Source of the DNA: Flavobacteriales bacterium UBA4466
GTDB lineage: Bacteria > Bacteroidota > Bacteroidia > Flavobacteriales_D > Sanyastnellaceae
Direction of reading: 5' to 3'
Assembly (NCBI GenBank): GCA_905182895.1
Contig: CAJJDD010000015.1
Span: forward strand, 1-42,351
DNA: 42,351 nt
Shown: one piece after another, positions 11,246 through 20,400 of the stretch
Layout of the letters: each line of letters starts with the position of its first letter
How positions within the stretch are numbered: the stretch's first letter is position 1
Position numbers and translations under genes: made by a program
The notes under the pieces: generated by a model
What the model was told of the DNA's origin: nothing
What the model saw: the letters and a program-made list of their open reading frames with translations, nothing else
Databases searched by the model: none

Positions 11246-11279
11246 AAAAAAAGGCTTTCAAATTTGAAAGCCTTTTTTT
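11246..11279. terminator. bidirectional rho-independent terminator
   Basis: A perfect 34-bp palindrome: seven A, then GGCTTTCAAATTTGAAAGCC, then seven T. It lies between the converging phosphatase gene (ending 11211) and lolA (ending 11308) and can serve both strands. Confidence 0.93.
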
Positions 11280-11307
11280 ATCTTTATCCTGATAACGGTT
11301 AATTCTA

Positions 11308-11946
11308 TTAAAACCGTTGATCGTCAATCTCTACCCCCGGATAATCTAATGAACTAAACTTGAAAGTATTCTCTGTAATGTCAGGGTTAGGAGTGAATGT
11401 TTTTATGTTATAAATCATTTCCTGTCCATCCCTGCTTTTCATTTGAGCTTTCTTAATTTGAGAAGTTCTCTCGTCTATGTACATGACAATAGTGTGAAAA
11501 GGATTTTCGCTATCAGTAGGGTAGAGGTTGATTTGAGTTAATCCACTTTTCACTCCTTTATGTTCGTGTTTAAATCCTGTTTCCCATATAGTAAATAAGT
11601 CTGAGGGACTGAATCCTTTGTCTTCCTGTATTTCGGCATAGTCATTAATAGTGCAAGCATTGTCAGCTTTAGAATAAGCCCAAAATGCATTCCCATCAGT
11701 ATAAATATGGAAGTCAGGAGTTTCTATTTTGAACTTTTCTCCATTTATCCATGCCTTCCCTTGTTCACTGGCTATAGCTCCTCCTGCTTTCTCATCATTC
11801 AGTTGCATTTCGTACTCTACATACATGGCAGAATATCCTTTTACGTTCTTGCTAACTTTATCTAGAACCGCTTTAGCGTCTTGAGCCATAACTATACCTC
11901 CTATGAGTACAGAAGCAGAGAATAGTATTCCTTTAAACATGTTCAT
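11308..11946 (-). CDS. lolA: LolA-like outer-membrane lipoprotein carrier protein
   Basis: An intact 212-residue periplasmic carrier that shuttles lipoproteins from the inner to the outer membrane. The signal peptide MNMFKGILFSASVLIGGIVMA ends at an AQ-A site. The body shows the LolA beta-sheet pattern (VEYEMQLNDEKA, GKAWINGEKFKIETPDFHIY, GNAFWAYSKADNACTINDY, KKAQMKSRDGQEMIYNIKTF) and the Asn-Phe-type ending ITENTFKFSSLDYPGVEIDD. Genes of this type commonly sit just downstream of ftsK in Bacteroidota, as here with a 13-bp gap, so it is probably in the ftsK operon. No LolB partner is visible, as is usual in this phylum. Confidence 0.85.
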   Translation of the reverse strand: MNMFKGILFSASVLIGGIVMAQDAKAVLDKVSKNVKGYSAMYVEYEMQLNDEKAGGAIASEQGKAWINGEKFKIETPDFHIYTDGNAFWAYSKADNACTINDYAEIQEDKGFSPSDLFTIWETGFKHEHKGVKSGLTQINLYPTDSENPFHTIVMYIDERTSQIKKAQMKSRDGQEMIYNIKTFTPNPDITENTFKFSSLDYPGVEIDDQRF

Positions 11947-11959
11947 TTTTTCTTAATTT

Positions 11960-14575
11960 CTAATTATTACCCAATAACTGTTCCAAACTATAGTCGTCTG
12001 GCACTAATACTTTTCGGGCTTTACTTCCTTCGAAAGGGCCGACTATTCCTGCAGCTTCTAATTGATCTATTATTCTTCCTGCTCGGTTGTACCCTAGCTT
12101 TAGTTTTCTTTGAATAAGAGAAGTAGAACCCTGCTGATGCATTACTATCAATCGAGCAGCTTCGTCAAACATAGAGTCTCTGTCTTCCGCGGCCATAGTC
12201 CCAACTTCTGCCGCATTTTCATCTATAAATTCAGGAAGAATAAAAGCAGTAGGATAGCCTTGCTGGCTACCGATAAAGTCGCATATTTCATCTACTTCAG
12301 GAGTATCCACAAAACCACACTGAAGACGTATTAATTCGCTTCCTGTAGAGTAAAGCATATCTCCACGCCCTATTAGCTGGTCTGCTCCTGAGGAATCCAA
12401 AATTGTTCTAGAATCTATTTTAGAGGTAACTCTAAAGGCTATTCTAGTTGGAAAATTAGCTTTTATTGTTCCTGTTATAATATTTACAGATGGTCTTTGA
12501 GTAGCTATGATTAAATGAATACCTATAGCTCGAGCTAGCTGAGCTAAACGCGCTATGGGAGTTTCTACTTCCTTACCAGCAGTCATAATTAAATCGGCAA
12601 ACTCATCTACTACCAGCACGATATAAGGCATGTACTTATGTCCGTTTTCAGGATTTAGCTTACGCTGAACGAACTTAACATTGTACTCCTTAATATTTCT
12701 AACCATGGCGTTTTTGAGAAGCTCATAACGCTGATCCATTTCTATACATAAAGAGTTAAGGGTTTTCACCACCTTGCTTACATCTGTAATAATAGCTTCT
12801 TCTTCATCCGGAAGTTTAGCTAAGTAGTGTCTTTCGATTTTATTAAATAGTGTAAGCTCTACTTTCTTAGGGTCTACTAAAACAAACTTAATCTGAGCAG
12901 GATGTTTTTTATAAAGGAGAGATACTAGAATAGCATTAAGTCCTACAGATTTACCCTGGCCCGTAGCACCGGCCATTAATAGGTGAGGCATCTTAGGTAA
13001 GATCTGCAATTAATGATTCGTTAGAAATAGTTTTACCTAACGCTATTGGAAGTTCCATTTTTGAGTTTTGGAACTTGTCTGATGCTATAAGTTTCTTCAT
13101 AGAAACTATTTGAGGGTCAGAGTTTGGAACCTCTATTCCTATGGTTCCTTTACCAGGGGATAGGAGCTATGATTCTAATTCCTAAGGCAGCTAAACTTAA
13201 AGCGATATCATCTTCTAGATTTTTAATCTTACTTATTCTCACCCCAGGTGCAGGGATAATTTCATAGAGAGTTACTGTAGGCCCTATGGTAGCTTTAATC
13301 TTGGAGATTTCTATTTTATAATTATTAAGTGTCTCTACAATTTTATTTTTGTTTACCTCTAGCTCCTCCTTATTTATTTGGACCTGACTAGAACCATGCT
13401 CTGCAAGAATATCGATGCTAGGTAGTTCATATCGACTTAAGTCAAGTTTAGGGTCGTATTCTCCAAACTCCTGAACCTTTTTGTCTATTTGTACTTCAGA
13501 TAATATCACCTCTTCTCGCTCAATAGCTATTTCTACGTCTAATTCTGAATCTGTCTCAGAAGTCGTTGAAGCTAAAGGTTTTGTTACTGTTTCGAAATCA
13601 TCTTCTTTCTTCTCTTCCGCAACAGAAGCTAATTCTGGCTCTATAGTGGTTTCCGATTCAGGTGTTTCTTCTGTATCATCAGAACTTATGTCATTTATGA
13701 GATTGTCTAATTCATCAGGGTCCTCGTTTTCTGCTAAGATGTCATCTATTAAATCCGACTCAGTACTTACTTCTTCTGTGTTCTCATCGATCAGATTTCT
13801 ACTTCTTAAAGAGTTTGAAGAATTAGTCTCTTCTGTGTCATCATACGCTGGTCCGGAATTTCCGCGTTGCAACGCAGAAAAACGAACCAATTAGTCTAAG
13901 AGACCATCATAACTAACGATTAAGAAAACACCCATAGAGAGTAACAGCAAAAGTGCCGTGCCTAGAGTCCCCATAATGTTTTTTAACCAAAGACTTAAGC
14001 CAAAACCGACACCACCACCCAAAAGTTGCGAGTCCTGAATAATGGTATCTCCACTAGGCATTAAAACTTCAGATAGGAATGGAAAAGAGGCCGCTATGCA
14101 AATCCAGAATGATAGAAAAGCTCCCTTAATCCACAGAGAATACATTTTAAAAGTAAGTGCAGGTTTTAGCACTTTAGCACCCCAAGCGCCCAAGAGTGCA
14201 ATAGGAATGAAAACAGCGAAACCAAATCCTTTTTTTACGAAAAAGTCTCCTACCAATGCACCAAGCTTACCTAGATAGTTTTGATATTGTCTAGCGGCAT
14301 TGTCTAACGAGAACTCAACAGTTCCTTCCATTAGAACTGCATCATGCGCATAGGAAAAGTAATGACTAACCGCAGAAACCAGCAGAAATAACGAAGTCAT
14401 AATTAATCCAAGCCCTAAAACTTTAGGAGTGCGTGAATCAGCCATTAACGTTAGTTATTGCGTTAGGGCCTTTAGTACTTGGAGTAGCTTTCACTTTTTT
14501 AGTTTTAGAAGTAGACTTAATAGCTGGGTCAGCTGATTTGTTCTTGTTCTTTAACACTGGTTTTCTTCTAGCCAT
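11960..14575 (-). CDS. ftsK: DNA translocase FtsK, frameshifted and with an in-frame stop
   Basis: The septal DNA pump that clears and resolves chromosome dimers at division; about 870 residues. Start at ATG 14575 gives a basic N-terminus (MARRKPVLKNKNKSADPAIK), joined by removing one extra base near 14450 to ADSRTPKVLGLGL and four membrane helices. An acidic Ser/Glu-rich linker follows, then the alpha domain (SKIKNLEDDIALSLAALGIRI), the motor with Walker A AGATGQGKSVGLN, Walker B VLVVDEFADLI and RPSVNIITGTIKANFPTRIA, and the C-terminal winged-helix gamma domain (IQRKLKLGYNRAGRIIDQLE). Frame breaks lie near 14450, 13155 and 13008. A TAA at 13891-13893 interrupts the linker in the same frame, unlike the other breaks. 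Promoter candidate at 14609. Confidence 0.93.
13864..13875. repeat. GCGTTGCAACGC palindrome, one of 11 copies of an over-represented 9-mer GCGTTGCAA
   Basis: The word GCGTTGCAA occurs on one strand or the other starting at 152, 6027, 6959, 13864 (both strands), 26203, 28589, 29298, 33710, 36297, 37354 and 40201. This copy in ftsK is the only full 12-bp palindrome. The copies fall in all three reading frames and once between genes, so selection is on DNA rather than protein. None lies between 13.9 and 26.2 kb. Confidence 0.85.
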
Positions 14576-14608
14576 TTCTGAAGCGAGTTAACGATGATCT
14601 CAATCTAT

Positions 14609-14616
14609 CAAATTTA
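14609..14616 (-). promoter_or_regulatory. putative -7 promoter element TAAATTTG of ftsK
   Basis: The minus-strand TAAATTTG matches TAnnTTTG and lies 33 bases before the ftsK ATG at 14575, leaving a leader of roughly 25 nt. It sits in the 183-bp region divergent from rpmG. Confidence 0.35.
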
Positions 14617-14706
14617 ATTGATCGTGCCGTTTAGACTATTTTTTGTGTAAGGTTTTCTGAACAAATGATGGTTTAAAATACACAGCTTAAATTTGACTAA
14701 GAAAGG

Positions 14707-14739
14707 TTTGGTTATATAGCGAATAAAGTAGTATCTTTG
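14707..14739 (+). promoter_or_regulatory. promoter of rpmG operon (TTTG ... TATCTTTG)
   Basis: A -33 TTTG at 14707-14710 and a -7 TATCTTTG at 14732-14739, 21 bp apart, fit the Bacteroidota sigma-A promoter well. The ATG of rpmG follows 19 bases after the -7 element. This is the best promoter in the window, in front of ribosomal protein genes. Confidence 0.65.
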
Positions 14740-14758
14740 CCGACCCGAAAAGCACGTT

Positions 14759-14947
14759 ATGGCAAAAAAAAGTAAAGGAAATAGAATACAGGTTATCTTA
14801 GAGTGCACAGAGCACAAGGAATCTGGACAACCAGGAACTTCTCGTTATATTACTACGAAGAACAGAAAGAACACTCCAGAAAGAATGGAGGTAAAAAAGT
14901 ACAACCCAATCCTTAGAAAGCACACTGTGCACAAGGAGATAAAATAA
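14759..14947 (+). CDS. rpmG: 50S ribosomal protein L33
   Basis: An intact 62-residue basic protein of the large ribosomal subunit. [20 protein letters not shown] and [20 protein letters not shown] are the usual L33 blocks, followed by [15 protein letters not shown]. The zinc-ribbon cysteines are reduced to a single Cys (LECTEH), as in the zinc-independent Bacteroidota form. It opens the rpmG, DUF4295, ftsY, rimO cluster. In many Bacteroidota rpmB (L28) comes just before it; here the upstream 183 bp is too short to hold L28 and ftsK lies divergently instead. Confidence 0.95.
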   Translation: MAKKSKGNRIQVILECTEHKESGQPGTSRYITTKNRKNTPERMEVKKYNPILRKHTVHKEIK

Positions 14948-14953
14948 TAAGAC

Positions 14954-15112
14954 ATGGCTAAGAAGACAGTAGCATCATTGCAGAAAGGTGGAGGTAAGCA
15001 ACACACCAGAGTTATTAAAATGATTAAAAATGCTGACACTGGAGCTTATGGCTTTAGGTCTGCTATCGTTTTAAATGTTGAAGTAAAAGAGTGGTTCGCA
15101 GCCAATTCTTAA
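14954..15112 (+). CDS. DUF4295 family protein
   Basis: A 52-residue basic protein, MAKKTVASLQKGGGKQHTRV, then IKMIKNADTGAYGFRSAIVLN and VKEWFAANS, six bases after rpmG. It matches the pattern of DUF4295, a small family restricted to Bacteroidota that is almost always encoded between rpmG and ftsY. Its role is unknown; small size, basic charge and constant ribosomal-protein neighbourhood suggest a ribosome-associated protein (inference). Intact, and followed by a strong terminator. Confidence 0.9.
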   Translation: MAKKTVASLQKGGGKQHTRVIKMIKNADTGAYGFRSAIVLNVEVKEWFAANS

Positions 15113-15138
15113 TTTCAAATAAAAGATATTTTTTGAGA

Positions 15139-15170
15139 GGGCTTTTGCTATATTCGCAAGAGCCCTTTTT
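15139..15170 (+). terminator. rho-independent terminator after rpmG-DUF4295
   Basis: Stem GGGCTTTTGC / GCAAGAGCCC (one G-U pair) with a 7-base loop, followed by five T. It lies between DUF4295 and ftsY, so ftsY transcription either depends on read-through or starts within the next 20 bases. Confidence 0.85.
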
Positions 15171-15191
15171 ATTTACTCTAAAAAATCGCAC

Positions 15192-16150
15192 ATGTTCTCA
15201 TTCTTTAAGAAAAAAGAGAATAAAGAAAATCTCGATAAAGGATTAGAAAAAACAAAACAAAGTGTCTTTTCGAAACTGACCAAAGCAGTAGCGGGTAAAA
15301 ACACAGTAGATGTAGAAGTTCTAGATAATTTAGAGGAAGTTCTTGTAACTAGTGATGTAGGAGTAGACACGACTCTAAAGATTATAAAACGAATCGAAGA
15401 AAGAGTAAAAAAAGATAAATACACCAGTACTTCAGAGTTAGATGGGATATTAAAAGAAGAAGTAGCAGCTCTTTTAGAAGAATCTAACGCACTAAACCAA
15501 GATGATTTTATTATACCGGAAACTAAAGATGGAAATCCATACGTAGTAATGGTAGTAGGAGTGAATGGAGTAGGTAAAACCACGACCATAGGTAAACTAG
15601 CCTATCAGTTTAAGTCAAGAGGAAAGAAAGTAGTTCTAGGAGCAGCAGACACATTTAGAGCAGCAGCTGTGGAACAATTAAAAATCTGGGCAGACCGTAG
15701 CAGAAGTGGATATAGTAGAGCAAGGTATGAATGCTGATCCTGCAAGTGTAGCCTATGATACATTAGAAAGCGCAAAAGCACAGGGAGCAGATATAGTAAT
15801 AATAGATACAGCCGGTAGACTGCATAATAAAGTGAACTTAATGAACGAGCTCACTAAAATCAAGCGTGTAACGCAGAAAGTTAGTTCCGGATGCTCCACA
15901 TGATGTAATATTAGTATTAGATGGTTCTACTGGTCAGAATGCTGTAGAACAGGCCAAGCAGTTTACTTTAGCTACAGAAGTCTCATCTTTAGCATTGACT
16001 AAAATAGACGGAACAGCCAAAGGTGGTGTAGTTATAGGGATATCGGATACATTCAAAATACCTGTGCGTTACATAGGTGTGGGTGAAGGTATAGACGACC
16101 TCCAAGTGTTTAATAGAACAGAATTTGTAGACTCTCTTTTCGGAAAATAA
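15192..16150 (+). CDS. ftsY: signal recognition particle receptor FtsY, frameshifted
   Basis: The SRP receptor GTPase that docks ribosome-nascent chain complexes at the membrane. About 318 residues: a short basic N-terminus ([18 protein letters not shown]) without a long acidic A domain, the helical N domain, then the G domain with [15 protein letters not shown] (G1), [13 protein letters not shown] (G2), [15 protein letters not shown] (G3), [12 protein letters not shown] (G4) and [15 protein letters not shown] (G5). Two frame breaks lie near 15700 and 15890. The latter falls in [20 protein letters not shown] and is restored as a one-base insertion. It precedes rimO by six bases, and the two are probably co-transcribed. 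Confidence 0.95.
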
Positions 16151-16156
16151 GAACTC

Positions 16157-17470
16157 ATGAAAGCTAGAACTCTTAAGAAAAATAAGGTCAACGTAGTGAC
16201 TCTAGGTTGTGCTAAGAATATATATGATTCTGAGGTGCTTATGGCTCAGTTAAAGGCTAATGAGTTTGAGGTAAAACATGAGGAAGAAAATTCAGATGCT
16301 GAAATAGTCATTATCAATACCTGTGGATTTATAGAAAGTGCCAAACAAGAATCTATAGACATGATTCTTCAGTATGCAGATGCTAAAGATCAGGGTAAGG
16401 TAGATAAACTTTATGTCACAGGATGCCTTTCTCAAAGGTATGGAGGAGATTTAGGAAAAGAAATTCCCCAGGTAGATTCGTTCTTCGGAACTAGAGATTT
16501 ACCTCGGTTATTAAAAACACTAAAAGCAGACTATAAAAGTGAACTCCTGGGTGAGCGTCTGTTGACCACACCTAGTCATTTTGCGTATCTAAAAATAGCT
16601 GAAGGATGTGATAGACCCTGTTCTTTCTGTGCTATTCCTCTTATGAGAGGTAAACACAGAAGCACGCCCATGGAACAGTTGGTAACTCAGGCAGAAGGGT
16701 TGGCGGCTAAAGGAGTTAAAGAGCTGCTTTTGATAGCTCAAGACTTGACCTATTACGGATTAGATATTTATAAAAAGAGAAACTTAGACGAGCTAGTAAA
16801 TAAGTTAGCAGATGTAGAAGGAATTGAGTGGGTAAGACTGCATTATGCATACCCTTCAGGTTTTCCTATGGAAGTGATAGATACTATAAAGAATCACCCG
16901 AATGTAGCTAACTATTTAGATATACCACTTCAGCATGGTTCTACTAAAATGCTGAAGTCTATGCGAAGAGGAATAACTAGAGAAAAAACGACAGAACTCA
17001 TTAGGGCCATCAGAGAGATTTCTCCTGAAATAGCTATTAGAACTACGCTAATCGCAGGTTATCCTGGAGAAACCCAAGAAGACTTCGAAGAAATGAGAGA
17101 TTGGGTAGAAGAAATGCAGTTCGAAAGATTGGGAATCTTCACCTATTCTCATGAAGAAAATACACATGCCTTTACATTGGAAGACGATGTTCCAGAAGAA
17201 GTAAAGCACGCTAGAGCTGAAGAAATAATGGCCTTGCAAAGCCAAATTAGCTACAATAAGAATCAAACCTTAGTGGGTAAAACACTAAAAGTATTGATAG
17301 ATAAGGTAGAAGGAGGAGAGTTCATAGGAAGAACCGAATACGATTCACCTGAAGTAGACAACGAAGTTAGAATCTCCTCAGAAAATGAGTATGTACGTAT
17401 CGGAGACTTTGTAAATATTAAGATTACTTCCGCAGATTTCTATGATTTGTTTGGAGAGGTGGCGGAGTAG
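16157..17470 (+). CDS. rimO: ribosomal protein S12 methylthiotransferase RimO
   Basis: An intact 437-residue radical-SAM enzyme that methylthiolates an aspartate of ribosomal protein S12. Three cysteines of the N-terminal UPF0004 domain are in LGCAKN, NTCGF and TGCLSQ, holding the first Fe-S cluster. The radical SAM motif CDRPCSFCAIP (CxxxCxxC) starts at about residue 150, GGE-like and GYPGETQEDF motifs follow, and a C-terminal TRAM domain runs from about residue 375 to the end. Length and motif order match the family, and the DxxE-type S12 variant is favoured over MiaB by MRGKHRSTPMEQL. Its last 31 bases overlap the tail of the converging T9SS gene. Confidence 0.95.
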   Translation: MKARTLKKNKVNVVTLGCAKNIYDSEVLMAQLKANEFEVKHEEENSDAEIVIINTCGFIESAKQESIDMILQYADAKDQGKVDKLYVTGCLSQRYGGDLGKEIPQVDSFFGTRDLPRLLKTLKADYKSELLGERLLTTPSHFAYLKIAEGCDRPCSFCAIPLMRGKHRSTPMEQLVTQAEGLAAKGVKELLLIAQDLTYYGLDIYKKRNLDELVNKLADVEGIEWVRLHYAYPSGFPMEVIDTIKNHPNVANYLDIPLQHGSTKMLKSMRRGITREKTTELIRAIREISPEIAIRTTLIAGYPGETQEDFEEMRDWVEEMQFERLGIFTYSHEENTHAFTLEDDVPEEVKHARAEEIMALQSQISYNKNQTLVGKTLKVLIDKVEGGEFIGRTEYDSPEVDNEVRISSENEYVRIGDFVNIKITSADFYDLFGEVAE

Positions 17471-19880
17471 AAAAATGTTTTTGTTTTATCGTTATTCCAC
17501 CTTAATGTTTCTTGCAGCATGCCACTCAATAAATAAAGGTGGAAAAAATAAATTCCTGTGCTTAAATCTTCTTTCTGAAAAATAAATTCATCACTTCTTA
17601 TATCAGATGTCGTTCGAACGATTGCACCTTGGGTGTTATAGACTTCCAAGGAAAATTGTGATTGCTCAGGATTTTCAAACTTAAACAGTGTGGAACTTGA
17701 AAATGGATTTGGATAAAGGCTAAGACCTTTACTGAAATTCATTTCATTGATCCATTTATCGTTAAGTCTAATGTGATTATACTATCACAGCCCACACTAT
17801 TTTCTATGGAGTAGGAGTATATGCCATCCTGCGAGTAATACTCCAAGCCAATTAGAACACTATCACCAGCAGTAAGGTTCAAAGTCTCGAGGGAATATGA
17901 ATTTGAAAGTAATTCTAATTCCGTTACTAGAATATCTTCAATGTAGGTTGAGTCAGAAACTGTTGTTATATAAACACCTGAAGTAGATTCGTAATCTCCA
18001 TTGACTAAAACACTATCTCCCTCACAAATAGTTAATTGTTGAGGTTCGAATTTAAGAACATATAAGCCTGTCATTACATCTGAAACTAAGATGTTTCCGG
18101 AAGGGAGGTCGGTGTAAATCCCCCATGCTCCTGCATATCCTTGGTGAGAATTAGGGAGGTAAGTGTCATAGTATCCAGATTTTATTGGAGTTGTTGGGTC
18201 TGAGATGTCGAATATTTGTAAGCCATCATGATAGTACGAAATGAAGGCGTAATTATCTCGAATAATCAGGTTATGAGGTATAGATTGAGGGTCTACACCA
18301 CTATTGAATGTATTTTCAATAGTGATATCTGTCAAGTCAGAAACATCGCATACTTTTAAATCAAAGCCATGATTTTCATCTGCAAAAACGTAAACATCTC
18401 GTTCGTTGTCTAGCCAGCCAGAATGGTTTATCCCTTGAGATGGGTAATCATCCAATGCTCCAATTATCTGTGGCTCTGCGCCACTAAAATCATAGACTAA
18501 CAGACCTAATCCAGCAGCATTAACAAATGCCGTATCATTTTCAACATAGATATCATGTGAACTTGTGAAGTCGCTGTCCATGTCATGGAGAAGGACTGGA
18601 TTTGTCTCATTGGAAATATCATAGACAAGAAGAGGTGAAGAGAATAAGTTTCCGCTTGCCGATACTGCATAAAGCTTACTCGTTAAAGTATCAATGAAAA
18701 TGTTATGTGTTCTAGAGAATAATTCGTCAGAGTCGTATACCACTGTTGCCGATTCTGGAAGGTTACTGATGTCAATTATTTGAAGTGTACTCGACCCCTG
18801 ATCACATACCGTATATAGAAAGTTATTGTGGGTGTGGTAATCTCTGTGAACGACAGAGGTCCCGTTGACGGCACCTGGTATAAAGACAACTTCTGAGCTC
18901 AATTCTGGCGTTGTTACATCTACAATGTGAGTACCTGCAGTAGAACCAATAATTCCATATTCCCTATCGTTAATGACTGTCCCGTATACTTCCGTATAAC
19001 TGCCACCTAGACTATTAAGAACAAGTGAATCTTTCGACCAGTGTCCAAGAAGTGACACATTATCTGAAACTAATGAGCAGCTTCCATCATTGTAATTGGC
19101 TATTGGATTATAATTAGCGGCTGTAGGTTCTAGGCATCCTGGAACAGCGCAATCACCATTGACCGCACCAACAGCATCGTATTGACTAAGCATACCATAG
19201 TTGGTACTTACTCCATCAACCGTTACTTTTATACGACCTGATTGCCAACCATCACCATAACTATCAGCCATGTTGAAAGTATAGATTCCAGGAAGACAGA
19301 AATAGTCCAGGTAAATAGTGTTGTCAAGATAACTTGAGCCTTCGTATAAGATATTTCCCAATGAATCACTTAGGTCCCAAGAAATTTCTTCGGCCCAAAT
19401 ACCAGTTGAAAGTTGGAAAGTGAGGTTGTTCTCTTCGCAGTAAAAACAAGACCCATCATTGGTGCCGGCTTGTGGGTCAAAATTAGAAGCCAAGATATCA
19501 GTGCAGCCGCAAACAGTATTAAAACTGAAAGAATTTGAGCTTTCAAAACCATCACTTAGTTCACCGATTTGTATCTCTTCATTGTTGGTGTCAAATAATC
19601 GATACTCCGAGCCTTGCCAACCATCTCCATAGGTGTCATACATGTTAAACATATAGCATCCTGGCTCTATACATAGTGAGGTAAGATATACTGAATCATC
19701 TTCAAATTCAGTTTCCGTGTATAAAATCACGCCTTCCAGATCAGTGATACTCCAGCTCACTTCTTCTGCCCAAATCTCTGTATTTAACTGAATGCGCAGA
19801 GTGTCACATTCTTGGGTCAATACTTCTGAGAAAAATGAGAATGATAAAACGAGAAGTATAAGGGTTTTAATAAAGTTCAT
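17440..19880 (-). CDS. T9SS-secreted protein: duplicated YGDGW domains, choice-of-anchor-B propeller, type A sorting domain
   Basis: A secreted cell-surface protein of about 810 residues. Signal peptide MNFIKTLILLVLSFSFFSEVLTQ; two copies (about residues 25-125 and 155-245) of a domain marked by WAEEISW and SYGDGWQ; each is followed by a disulfide-type motif (CTDILASNFDPQAGTNDGSC and CLEPTAANYNPIANYNDGSC). A beta-propeller of LVIVD-like units (about 275-610; HRDYHTHNNFLYTV, TSSHDIYVENDTAF, SIPHNLIIRDNYAF, DGLQIFDISDPTTP) matches the choice-of-anchor-B family. The C-terminus LSLYPNPFSSSTLFKF is a T9SS type A sorting domain. It sits across a one-base frame break at 17740, so both parts are one gene. 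Function is unknown; surface adhesion or scaffolding is a guess. It shares CATG with the opposing YHS remnant at its start. Confidence 0.85.
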
Positions 19881-20199
19881 GCAATCTCTCGATTATTGGA
19901 ATGATAAAGATAGGAGAAAGATCACATCTTCTTATGTAGGCGTAACGTATCAGTTTTTCTCTATTAAAAATGAGAGGGAATTTGATAATTCTCCAGAGAA
20001 ATATGCATCTAAGTATGGAGGTTATTGTTCCATCGCTATAAGTGAGGGAAGTCTTGTTGAAGCAAATCCAAATAGTGCGCTAATACAAATTGATGAATTA
20101 CATGTTTTTTACAAAGATGAAGATACTCAGGATTAGTGGTGCGAAAATCCCATTGAAAATAAAAGAAGAGCTGAAATTGAATGGAAAAAGCTACCATAA
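19879..20199 (+). pseudogene. YHS-domain protein, N-terminally truncated, with an in-frame stop
   Basis: The translated frame reads LDYWNDKDRRK, SYVGVTYQFFSIKNEREF, then NSPEKYASKYGGYCSIAI, the hallmark of the YHS domain (GVxYxF...P.KYAP.YGGYCA), a small metal-binding domain of exported Bacteroidota proteins. Normal members carry a signal peptide and 30-40 residues before the DYW-like position; none are present here because the frame begins at the ATG overlapping the start of the T9SS gene. A TAG at 20134 interrupts the frame, which then continues in the same frame with WCENPIENKRRAEIEWKKLP to a TAA at 20197, a plausible family C-terminus. It is either a real gene remnant or the product of a rearrangement at the gene boundary. 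Confidence 0.6.
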
Positions 20200-20400
20200 T
20201 GGCTTTTGAGAAATTAAAAAAATGAATACAGAAATTTAAGCTATTGACACCAAAAGTGTTTTTGGAATAAGTTACCAGCAGATCTTGACTTATTTATTTT
20301 ATAAGTCATAGCCCCATGAAAATCACGCTTTAATTTTTTGGCGTTAGTCTTGAGTTTTCTAATTCAGCCACTGTATAGTTATTAAATACTTGAAAAACTT

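Noticed and set aside
13481-13894. A 137-codon Ser-rich open frame on the plus strand inside ftsK
   Set aside because: It is the antisense shadow of the acidic FtsK linker; Ser/Val richness mirrors Glu/Asp codons on the coding strand.
20200-20400. A gene in the gap between the YHS remnant and the decarboxylase
   Set aside because: No open frame with protein-like content was seen on either strand. A GACTTAT...ATAAGTC inverted repeat near 20287 lacks a T run and is too weak to call a terminator.
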